From contig CAYSLJ010000006.1 in assembly GCA_964431735.1 (NCBI GenBank), forward strand, positions 17,743 to 81,742: a DNA stretch of 64,000 nt, in the 5' to 3' direction. The translations under genes and the position numbers were made by a program. The notes beneath the pieces were generated by a model. It had not been told where the DNA came from. It did no database searches and saw only the letters and a program-made list of their open reading frames with translations. How positions within the stretch are numbered: the first letter of the stretch is position 1; each line of letters opens with the position of its first letter. This document shows positions 48,601 to 60,600 of the stretch, one piece after another. This stretch comes from CALARM01 sp964431735. GTDB lineage: Bacteria > Vulcanimicrobiota > SpSt-956 > JAKJGF01.

Positions 48601-51600
48601 TTTAATACGGTTTTTCCAGTTCATTTAAAAAGTCCTTCAGTGACTGATTATGATTCTCTTATAAAATCAGTAAAAGAAACACTTAGAGCCGTACCTGACA
48701 GGGGGCTTTCTTATCAGATACTGAAATATTTTTCAGACAGAAAAGAAGATTTCAGAGAAGATTCCTTGCCGGTATTTACGTTTAATTACAGCGGCCACGG
48801 TGTTTTACCGGAAAATGAATTACTCTCGTCTGAAGAATTTTTTGAATCTTCCTCTCTGGCTCACATGAACAACAGACTTCTGGATATTAAATCTTTTGTT
48901 TCCGATAACACTTTATCGGCAGTTTTTTCCGGCAACGGTCATATCCGTTCCGAAGAAAATCTTAAAGATTTTGCCCATAATTTCATTGACAGCTTAAAAG
49001 AGATAATATATCACTGTATTAAACCGGGAAGAAAATATTTTACTCCTTCCGATTTCCCACTTGCTACGGTGTCACAGTCTTTTCTTGACAGCATAGCAGA
49101 TCCTTCCTCGATTGAATCCATTTACGGCCTGTCTCCTCTGCAGGAAGGTTTTCTCTTTCATGCCATGTCTTCACCTGATGCGGATCATTACTGCACTCAG
49201 GCTTCCTGGAGTTATGAAGGAGAACTTCATATAGATGCACTGAAAGAGGCATGGAATGGTATATTTTCTGCCCACAGTGCTTTTAGAACAGGTTTTGTCT
49301 GGGAAAAAGGGGATAAGCCCTTCCAGATAGTTTACAGACATGTTCCTCTGCCCTGGCATACGGTGGATTTAAGAGGGAAAACCGGTGAAGAACAGGAAAG
49401 AATAATAGAAGATACAAGAGGAAAAACAAGGTATTCTCTGTGTAATCTTAAAAATCCTCCCGTATGTTCTCTTTATCTGTTTATAATAGAGCCAGGTAAT
49501 TACAGATTCCTCTGGAGTTATCATCATATTATTCTGGACGGATGGTCAATGCCTTTAATACTGAGAGAATTAAATGAAAGATATAAGTGTATTGTAAATA
49601 AAAAAGTCTTTTCTTTAAAATCGCCGAAACCATTTGAAGCATATATAAAATGGCTTTCTTTACAGAATGATGAAGAACTTATCGATTACTGGAAAAATTC
49701 TCTTTCTGATTTTTCCGCCCCTACTCCTCTTATGGTAAACAAATCCCGTCTGGAAATACATAAATCCGTTGAAAATCCAGGAGAATATACATACAAAATA
49801 CCGGAAAGTTTTCTTTCGGAATGTCAGAAGTTTGCCCGTTCTTCCGAGGTAACCCTCAATGCCCTTGTTCAACTGGCGTGGTCTTCCATACTATCATGTT
49901 ACAGCGGTTCTGAAGATATACTATACGGCACTACCGTATCAGGAAGACCTCCCGGACTCCCGGGGGTTGAACAGATGATAGGGCTCTTTATAAATACCAT
50001 TCCTCTCAGGGTAATTTTAAACCGTGACGAAACGGTAGTTTATAACCTGAAACATATTCAGGATATCATACAGAACGGAAACAATTTAAGTCATATATCC
50101 CTGAGTAAACTTCAGTCCATGAGTTCTATTCCTCCCGGAGAAGCACTCTTTTACAGTATTTTTGTTTTTGAGAATTTTCCTTTCTCCCAGGAAATGCTTG
50201 GTTTGAAAGATATAAAAATGTACGGTAAATCTACGTATCCTCTGAATGTAGTCATTGTAGCGGAAAAAGAACTGTCCATAAGTATTTCCTATGACAGAGA
50301 TTCTTTCAGAGACGATGTAATAGAAAATCTTGCGTGTCATATAGAACATGCTCTGCATTGGATAGTTCGACATCCTGGAGATCTTCTGAAAAACATAGAT
50401 ATTATTTCTGAAGATGAGAAAAATCTGCTTTTAAATACCTTCAATGATACCTGTTATGAAGTGCCGAAGGACAGAACAATTCATGAACTCATAGAGGCAC
50501 AGGCGGCACTACACCCTGAAAGAACGGCTGTTGTTTATAAAGATGAAAAACTTACTTATGGCGAATTAAACGAAAAAGCCAATAGACTGGCTCATTTCCT
50601 GAGAGAAAAAGGGGTGAAACGTGACAGCAGAGTGGGAATTTTCCTGGATCGATCGTGCCATATGATCACAGGTATCCTTGCAGCTCTTAAAGCCGGCGGA
50701 GCCTTTGTCCCTATAGATCCGCACTATCCGGCAGACAGAATAAATTATATAATCTCTGACAGCGGTTCTATTATGTTAATAACAGACCACATCCTGGCAG
50801 AAAAGATAAAACCGTCAATCCCTGTATTTTATACAGCAGACTATGATAACCTGACCTCCTGTGACGCGTCACGCGTTACGCGTCACGATTCCCGTATAAA
50901 TCCTGACATAATAAATACTCCAGCAGATCTTGCCTATATGATTTATACATCAGGCTCGACGGGACAGCCTAAAGGTGTTATGATAGAACACCATTCTCTT
51001 GTAAATTTATGCTGCTATTATAAAAATGCATATGGTTTTTCGGAACAGGATAATATGGCGAAATATGTATCATTTGGATTCGACGCTTCAATCCCTGAAA
51101 TATTCCCGGCTCTTATTTCCGGTTCGGCCATCCATATTATTCCTGAAGAAATTCGTCTTTCCCCTTCGAAATTGAATGAATACTTCGAAAAGAATAATGT
51201 AACTCTGGCAGTACTTCCGACACAGTTCGGAGAACAGTTTATGCTCCTTACGGATAACAGAAGCCTGAGATGGCTGGAGCTTGGAGGCGATAAACTGAAA
51301 ACCTTCAATAAGCAGAATTATACCGTAATAAACGGTTATGGCCCCACAGAATATACGGTATGTACGTCTGATTTCATGATAGATAAGCATTATGAGAATA
51401 TTCCCATAGGTAAACCAATCTATAATACTCACGTTTATATTCTGGATAAATACGGGAAAATAACACCGGTGGGAATACCGGGAGAACTGTGTGTTTCAGG
51501 AGAAGGTGTTGCAAGGGGATATCTGAACAGACCGGAACTTACGGCAGAGAAATTTATAGAAAATCCATTTGTTCCAGGAGAAAGGATGTATCGTACAGGC

Positions 51601-54600
51601 GACCTGGCAAGATGGCTCCCTGAAGGGAATCTGGAATTCCTGGGCCGTATAGATCAACAGGTAAAAATAAGAGGTTTTCGCATAGAACTTGGAGAGATAG
51701 AAGAAGCTCTTAAAAAAATAGACCATGTAAAAGATGCAGTGGTTATTGACAGGGCTGATAAACAGGGAAATAAATATCTCTGCGCATATTATATATCAGA
51801 TATAAAACTGAAATCTTCTGAATTACAGAAGGAACTTTCACAATTCCTGCCTGATTATATGATACCGTCATGTTTCCTGAAGATAGACGGAATCCCCCTT
51901 ACTACTCATGGGAAGTTAGACAGAAAAGCTCTCCCCGTGCCGTCACAGAGTGATCTCGCTTCTCATGAGACCTATGTGGCACCGAGGAATGATAGGGAGG
52001 AAATACTTGCAGGCATATGGAAAGAAGTCCTTAACTGTGACAGAGTCGGAATTTATGATAATTTCTTCAGCCTTGGCGGAGACTCGATTATGAGTATTCA
52101 GATAGCGGCAAGGGCGAACAATGAAGGTATACATATTACTGCATCAACCATTCTTCGTAATCCCACTATAGCTTCTCTTTCTTCTGAAATTAAAGAAAAA
52201 GCGGCCGTTACAGGAGAACAGGAAACTCTCTCAGGGGAAGTGCCCTTAATACCTGTACAGGAATGGTTCTTTGAACGGGAATTCACAGAATTAAATTACT
52301 TCAATCAGTCTTTTCTCTTCAGTCTGAAACATGAAGTGGAAACAGAAGTTATAGAAAAAACTCTGAATATTCTTCAGACCCATCATGACGGGCTGAGACT
52401 CAGATTTAAATACGGAGACGGTGAAGAGGAACAGGACACCTGCCATAGCACACAGGGAAAATGGATCCAGTGGTATGAAAGTCCTGAGAAATCCCATATT
52501 TCCATTGAGACAGCAGATCTTTCAGGCATATCTGTTCAGTCGGAATTTATTACGGAAAAATGTACGTCCATTCAATCATCTCTTGATATAACTGAAGGGC
52601 CAACAGTAAGAGCGGTTATTTTTAAAGGTCACAGTGACGGCAGAGACAGACTCTTTATCGCAATTCATCATCTCTGTATTGATATGGTATCATGGAGAAT
52701 AATCATAGAAGATTTCCACAGTATATACAGAAGTATTTCCCTTAGTGAAACTCCGTCTCTTCCTCCGAAGACTTCTTCTTACAGAGAATGGTCTCTTGCT
52801 TTAAGGAAATACAATGCAGATGCTCACAGGGATTACTGGTTAAATGTTCTCAGAGATATTTCGCTTTTCCCTGTAGACTACAAAGAGTCAAAATTCTCTG
52901 ATATAAGAGAATATAAAGTCAGCCTTCCCATACAGGAAACAGATCTTTTGATAAATTCTGTTTCTTCTGCTTATAACACTCAGATTAACGACATATTGCT
53001 TTCTTCTCTCCTTCTGGCATTTAACCGTGCCCTGAATGTGCCTGAAGTGATTATCAATCTTGAAGGACATGGAAGAGAAGAAATTACTGATACAGTGGAT
53101 CTGTCCCGTACTGCAGGATGGTTTACTTCAATATTTCCTGTCCGTTTGAAGAGTCCTTCCATGGCATACGGAACTATTATAAAATCCGTAAAAGAAATAC
53201 TTCGTTCCATACCTGATAAAGGGTTATCATATGGAGTTTTAAGATACCTTTCAGAAGATAAAGAAGATTTAAAGAAACTGGAATGTAAGAGAGTTGGCTT
53301 TAATTATCTCGGCCAGATTGACTCTTCTATTCTTGACGGAGAACTGCTCTGCGGAACAGAAGAAACTGTCGGCCCTTCCGTATCTCCTGAAAACGGTATT
53401 ATAAATCTTCTGGATCTGAACGGATTTATTTCAAAGGGAAGCCTGTCTATGATGTTTACTTACAGCAGTAATATCTGGAAAGAAGAGACAGTTAAACATA
53501 TTGGAGATGCATTTATTGAGAGCCTTAAAGAGATTATTGAGCACTGTGTGACAACAGAAGGGAAACACTTTACGCCCTCTGATTTCCCTCTTGCTGCGGT
53601 AACTCAGTCATTCCTTGACACAATTTCCGATCCTTCTTCCGTAGAATCCATTTACGGTCTTACCCCTCTTCAGGAAGGTATGCTTTTCCATACCATCTAC
53701 GCTCCCGGTTCCGATGAATATTCCATGCAGATTTACTGGCATTACAGAGAAGACATAGATGAAGGCGCACTGCGTGCATCATGGGAAAAAGTAATCTCCC
53801 GTCATACTATATTAAGATCTGCCTTTGTGTGGCAGGACATGGAAAAACCTGTCCAGGTTGTTTACAGAGACGTTCCTATCCCGTGGCACAGGGAAGACTG
53901 GACTTCTGTACAGGGCAGAGAGGAAAAACTGGAAAAATATCTTCTCACAGACAGAAATTCAGGTTTTGACCTTACAAAACCATGTCTTATGAGATTCCAT
54001 CTTATAAAACTTGAGCCGGAGCATTATATATTCGTGTGGACTTCCCATCATATCATTCAGGACGGATGGTCTCTCCCTGTTATAACCGGCGAAGTAACCG
54101 CCTGTTACAGAGCTTTTACGGACAATAAACAGGTAGAGCTTCCGGAAAGTCCTCCCTATGAAGAATATATCAAATGGTTCAGAAATGTCAAAAAATCTGA
54201 AACTGAAAAATACTGGAAGGAATATGTGAAAGGTTTCTCTGTTCCTACACCTCTCAATATCGGCAGAAGAGCGGTAAAATCCGACAGCCATGGTTATATG
54301 CCGAATGTAAAAGAAACAGGTGATTTTTATCCTGAAAGCTTTGCCGCTCAGGTTTCAGCTTTTGCGAAAGACCATAAAATTACTGTAAATGTCCTGTTAC
54401 AGATGGCCTGGGCTATAGTTCTTTCAAAATACAGCGGCTATCGTGATGTGCTGTTCGGAGCAACAGTTTCAGGGCGCCCTTCAGAACTCAGGGGAGTGGA
54501 GCATATGGTGGGACTCTTTATAAATGCAGTACCTGTGAGAACCAGAATAGATGAAAATATAAATATAATCTCACAGCTTATAGAATCTCATGAGTCTTTC

Positions 54601-57600
54601 CAGACATCATCCAATCACTTTATGATATCTTTAAATGAGATAAAATCTTTTACAGATTTATCTCCCGATTCTCCTTTCTTTGACAGTATTTTTGTTTATC
54701 AGAATTATCCCATAAGAGACGTGAAGGGAAATCATGAAAAACTCAATCCCCTTGACCTGGGTGCCTTTGAAAGGACAAACTACAGTATTACACTTTCATG
54801 CGGCATGACGGAAAAAATCTCTATGAGGGTCCTTTATGATGGAGATACGTTTGAAGAAAGTGTTATAAAAAGACTTATTGCTCATATTTATGAAGCAGCA
54901 CTGTGGATTATGAACAATCCGGAAAAATCGATTAAAGATGCAGAAATTATCCCTCAGAGAGAAAAAGAAGAGCTTCTTTACGGATTTAATCTTACAGAGT
55001 GGCCCTATGACAAAAAACTTATGATGAAGGATTTACTGGAAGAAGCAGCGGAGAAATACGGAGATAATACGGCAGTCACATATAAAGATGAAAAAATTAC
55101 TTACAGGGAATTAAACGAAAAAGCAAATACTCTTGCCCGTGTATTGAGAGAAAAAGGTGTTGGAAGGGGAAAAAGTGCAGGTATCTTTATAGATCGTTCA
55201 CTGGAAATGGTAATAGCCGTAATAGCCGTAGTCAAGTCAGGAGGTGTCTATATACCGGTAGACCATGAATATCCTCCTTCCAGGATAGAATATATGCTTG
55301 AAGACAGTGATTCTTCTATACTTCTTACAAGACAGGAACTCGCAGAAAAAGTAAACTTCGGAGGAACTCTTTTATTCCTTGATGATGAAAAACTTTATGA
55401 GGGCGATAAGAGCAATCTTTATTCCGTAAATGTGCCGGAAGATGCCGTTACCATTATATATACATCCGGTTCTACGGGAAACCCCAAAGGAGTCATAACA
55501 AAACATCTGGGACTTACCCATTTCTGTCTCTGGTATAAAGAAACAAGACATTTAACTCCTGAGGATAATACGACGAAATTTGTCTCCTTCGGCTTTGATG
55601 TTACCATGTGGGAAATATTCCCGACCCTTATGAGCGGTGCCGCCCTCCATATTATAGAGAGTGATATCCGCCTCTCTCCCTATCAGTTAAATGACTATTT
55701 CGAGAAAAACAATATTACCGTGAGCTTCCTCCCCACGCAGTTCTGCGAACAGTTTATGGCCCTTACGGACAATCACTCACTCAGGTGGCTGGATACTGCA
55801 GGAGAAAAGCTCAGAACTTATACAGAGCGGAATTATACCCTTGTAAACGGCTACGGCCCGACGGAATATACTGATTGTATTTCATGGTTTATTGTGGACA
55901 GGCCTTATGAAAATATTCCTATAGGTAAACCCATCAGTAATACGAGGGTTTATATATTGGGAGAAGACGGAAAACTCGTTCCTCCATGTGTCCCCGGAGA
56001 ACTCTGTGTGGCAGGCCACGGCATGACAGGAGGTTATTTAAACAGATCTGATCTTACAGAGTTAAAGTATATAGAAAATCCATTTGTGGCCGGTGAAAAA
56101 ATGTACCGCACGGGAGACCTTGCCAGGTGGCTCTCTGACGGAAATATTGAATATATGGGAAGAATCGATACACAGGTTAAAATCAGGGGCTTTCGAATTG
56201 AACTTTCGGAAATAGAACAGACCATGAAGAAGATACCATGGGTTGCCGATGCGGCAGTAATAGACAGAGATGATGAGTCAGGAAGAAAATATCTCTGTGC
56301 CTACTATGTTCCCGGTAAAGATTTTACTGAAGAAGATGACACAGGTAAAATAAAAACATTCCTTAAGGAATCCCTTCCCGATTATATGACTCCCCAGTTT
56401 ATTATGAAAATCGATGTCATACCTCTTACGCCGAACGGCAAAATCGACAGGAAATCCCTTCCTGCTCCCGATGAGTCTATAATAAAAGAAGAATTTATCC
56501 CTCCGTCTACAGAGGTTGAAAAGACCCTCTCGGCTATATGGGAAGAGATTCTTGGCGTCAGGGCAGGTGTGAACAATAATTTCTTTGACCTGGGCGGCCA
56601 TTCCCTTAAAGCAGTGACCCTTCAGAGCAAAATACAGAAGGAGTTTAATATTACCATAAGTCTTAAAGATATTTTCAAATATTCTATCCTGAAAGAAATG
56701 GCTTTATTCGTTGAAAGGGGAAGTAAGAGAGTTGTGTCCCTTTCTCCCGCGCCGGAGATGGAATATTACCCCGTTTCTTCCGCCCAGAGACGTATGTTCC
56801 TTATGGATCAGATGGAAGGAAAAAGTATTACCTATAATACTCCCATAGTATTTGTCATTGAAGGAGCAATTGACCATAAAAAATTAAGTGATGCCATTGA
56901 TAAAGTCGTTTCCCGCCATGAATCACTCAGAACTTCTTTTCATATAAAAGACGGCGAACCTGTTCAGAAAATCCATGAAACTGTGAGGGTAAAACGTATA
57001 TACAGGGAAGGAGAGGAAGAAGACATTGACGGTATACTGAAAGAATTTATCCGTCCTTTTGACCTGTCCCGCGTTCCTCTTCTCAGGTTTGCTCTTATAA
57101 AAACAGGGCCGAAAAAGTATGTATTCATGCTGGATATACATCATATTATCTTCGACGGAGTGTCATTCCATGTATTTATGAGAGATCTTCTGGAGTTTTA
57201 CCAGGGAAAAGATATTCAGCCATTAACAATACAGTATAAAGACTTTGCTTTCTGGCATGAAAATCTTTTGAAATCCGGCGAAATAAACAGACAGAAACAA
57301 TACTGGCTTGATGTCTATGAAGGAGATATACCGGTATTAAATCTCATAACCGATATGCCCCGTCCTTCCGAAATGTCTTTCCACGGCCATCACAGAGTGT
57401 ACAGTGTAGACAGAAATATTTCTTCTTCTTTAAAAGCCATGATAACCAGAAAAGGATCGACTCTTTTCATGACAGGTTTTGCCTGTTTTTCTCTCCTCCT
57501 GTCCAGATATACGTCTCAGGAAGATATAATTATAGGAACTCCCGGTACGGGAAGAAATATTCCTGACATAGATTCGCTTATAGGCATGTTTGTAAATACC

Positions 57601-60600
57601 CTTCCCATAAGAACTTCTCCCGTGAAAGAGAAAATCTTTGCAGATTTTCTGAAAGAGACGGAAGAAAGAATACTTTCTGCCTATGACAACCAGGATTATC
57701 AGTTAGATATGCTTGTTGACTCTCTTGGTATAAAGAGAGATGCAGGTAGAAATCCTCTCTTTGATGTAATGTTTGACATTGTGAACAAACAGGAGAAGAA
57801 ATTGATAGAAGGTATTAATCTGGAGCCATATCCGATGGAAGTGGATGTGGCGAAATTCGATCTTACCATGACCATTGTTGAAGAGAAAGACGATCTCTAT
57901 ATCAGCATCGAATATCGTGATGATCTGTTCGTGGCTGAAACTGTAGACAGAATGGCAGAACATTATATCAATCTCCTGGGAGATATATCCAGGAAAAAAG
58001 ATGGCAGACTCAAAGACATGGATATACTGTCTGAAGGTGAAAAACACAGACTTCTCCATGAATTCAACAAAACTTCACTGCCTTATAATCTGAACAGAAC
58101 GATTCATGAGCTTATTGAAGATTCTGTTCTGGCTCATGGTGATAATATTGCAGTTGTCTGTAAAGACAAAGGGCTTACTTACAGTGAACTGAAAAAACAG
58201 TCAGATGTTCTTGCGGAAAAACTGCTCTCCGGAGGAGTGAAAGATAATGAAATCGTAGCCATAATGATTTCTCAAAAACCTGAAATGATCCCGGGAATTC
58301 TCGGAATACTTAAATCAGGATGTGCTTTCCTTCCCATAGATCCGTCATACCCTTCCGAAAGAATAGAATTTATGATGGAAGACGCAGGAGTATCGGTTCT
58401 TCTTACAGAGACTCAGTTGAAGACAAAGGTGAAATTCGGCGGTCATATTATCTGTCTTGATGAGGATTCTATATGGGATGGAACTGTAACGGGAGGGGTA
58501 AAAAGAGGAAAACCCTCAGATCTTGCATATATTATATATACGTCAGGCACTACGGGAAAACCGAAGGGTGTAATGATAGAACATTCTTCTCTTGTAAACC
58601 TGAGTCTTTACTACAGGGATGTATTTACCATCTCTTCACAGGACAGAGGCACCAAATATGCAGGATTCAGTTTCGATGCAGGCATATCGGAAATATTCCC
58701 ATTCCTCATAGCAGGGGCGGCCATTCATATAATTCCTGACGAAATGAGGCTTTCTCTTAAAGATATAAACCTGTATTTTAAAGAGAATAACATTACCCAT
58801 ACCTTCCTTCCCACCCAGTTTGCGGAGCAGTTTATGGAACTGGAGGAAAACACTTCCCTTAAATATCTGGATACAGGGGGAGATAAAGTCAGGTTCTTTA
58901 AACATCATGATTATAAAGTTGTAAACGGCTATGGCCCCACCGAATACACCGGCATAACCACTACTTTTACCATAGAACGTATGTACGACAATATTCCCAT
59001 AGGAAAACCTGTGGCCAATACGGATATATATATACTCGACAGAAACGGCTCGTTAACACCTGTGGGAGTTCCCGGAGAATTGAACATATCTGGAGCCGGC
59101 CTTTCCAGAGGTTATCTCGGTAGACCTGACCTGACGGCAGAAAAATTTGTAAACAATCCCTTCCGTCCGGGAGAAAAAATGTACCGCACAGGAGACCTGG
59201 CGAGATGGCTTCCCGACGGAAATATTGAGTTCCTTGGAAGAATGGATGAACAGGTAAAAGTCCGCGGTTACCGTATAGAACTGGGAGAAATAGAACATAC
59301 AATAAAGGAATATTCCGAAATAAAAGATGTTGTCCTTATGGCTCACGAAATTATAAAGGGAGATAAAACCCTCTGTGCCTATATCGTATCGGATCAGGAC
59401 ATAGATATAGAAAAACTCAGAGATTTCCTCAGAAAAACTCTGCCTGACTATATGGTTCCCGCTTATTTCATTAAAATGGATAAAATACCTCTTACGCCGA
59501 ACGGAAAGGTAGACAGGAAAAAACTCTCTCCTCCTGACTTTGCGGACTATAAGAAAGAGATTAAAACACCGAAAAATGAAAGTGAAGAAAAGATCTGCAG
59601 AGCCTGGGAAAAAGTCCTGAATGTAAGTAATATAAGTATGGATGATAACTTCTTTACCCTTGGAGGCCATTCCCTGAAAGCAGTTGCCCTCGTGGCGGAA
59701 CTTCAGAAGGATTTCGATATAAAATTAAATGATATATTCAAATATCAAACCGTTGAAGAACTGGCTGAAAATATAACAGGCATAAAAGATAACCTGAAAA
59801 AGAAACTCCTGGATTTAAAGAAGGGACTCTCTTTACCTGTCAGGGAAGAAAGTGACATGGCGGAAATAGACGAAGCTATAGTGAAATACAGAGATGAATA
59901 CAAAAAATATTCCTCTCTCGATCTGTCTGTAAAGAAGAATTATAGAAATATACTTCTTACGGGAGCGACAGGTTTCCTTGGCAGTTATCTCCTCCGCGAT
60001 CTTCTTACGAAAAGAGATGCTGCTCTTTATGTAACGGTAAGAGGCAGAAGTGAGGAAGACTGCAGAGAACGGCTCTCTAAGAAAATTTCCTATTACTTCG
60101 GGTCTGAATTCTTCGAACATTACAGAGAGAGAATTGTAATACTTAAAAGTGAACTTTCAGAAGAAAATCTCGGCCTTTCTCAGGATATATATGACGACCT
60201 TTCTTTAAAAATAGACTGTATAATAAACTCTGCGGCCAATGTAAAGCACTATGGCCTCTATCAGGAATTTTATAACGGAAATGTAAGATCTGCCATTAAC
60301 CTCCTTGAATTTGCTCTGTCGGGGAACGTGAAAGACTTTCACCATGTTTCCACTACTTCTGTGGGAATGGGTTATATAGAGAATAAAGATAAGGCCCTCT
60401 TTACGGAAGACACAGTAGATATAGGTCAGAAGTCCGATAATTTCTATGTTCAGACAAAACTGGAAGGAGAAAAAGCTGTTCTGGAGGCAAGATCCAGAGG
60501 ACTTATGGCCAATATATACAGAGTGGGTAATATTACCTTTGATTCTGAGAAAGGCATATTCCAGGAAAATATAGAATCGAATGCCTTTTATCAGAGGATA

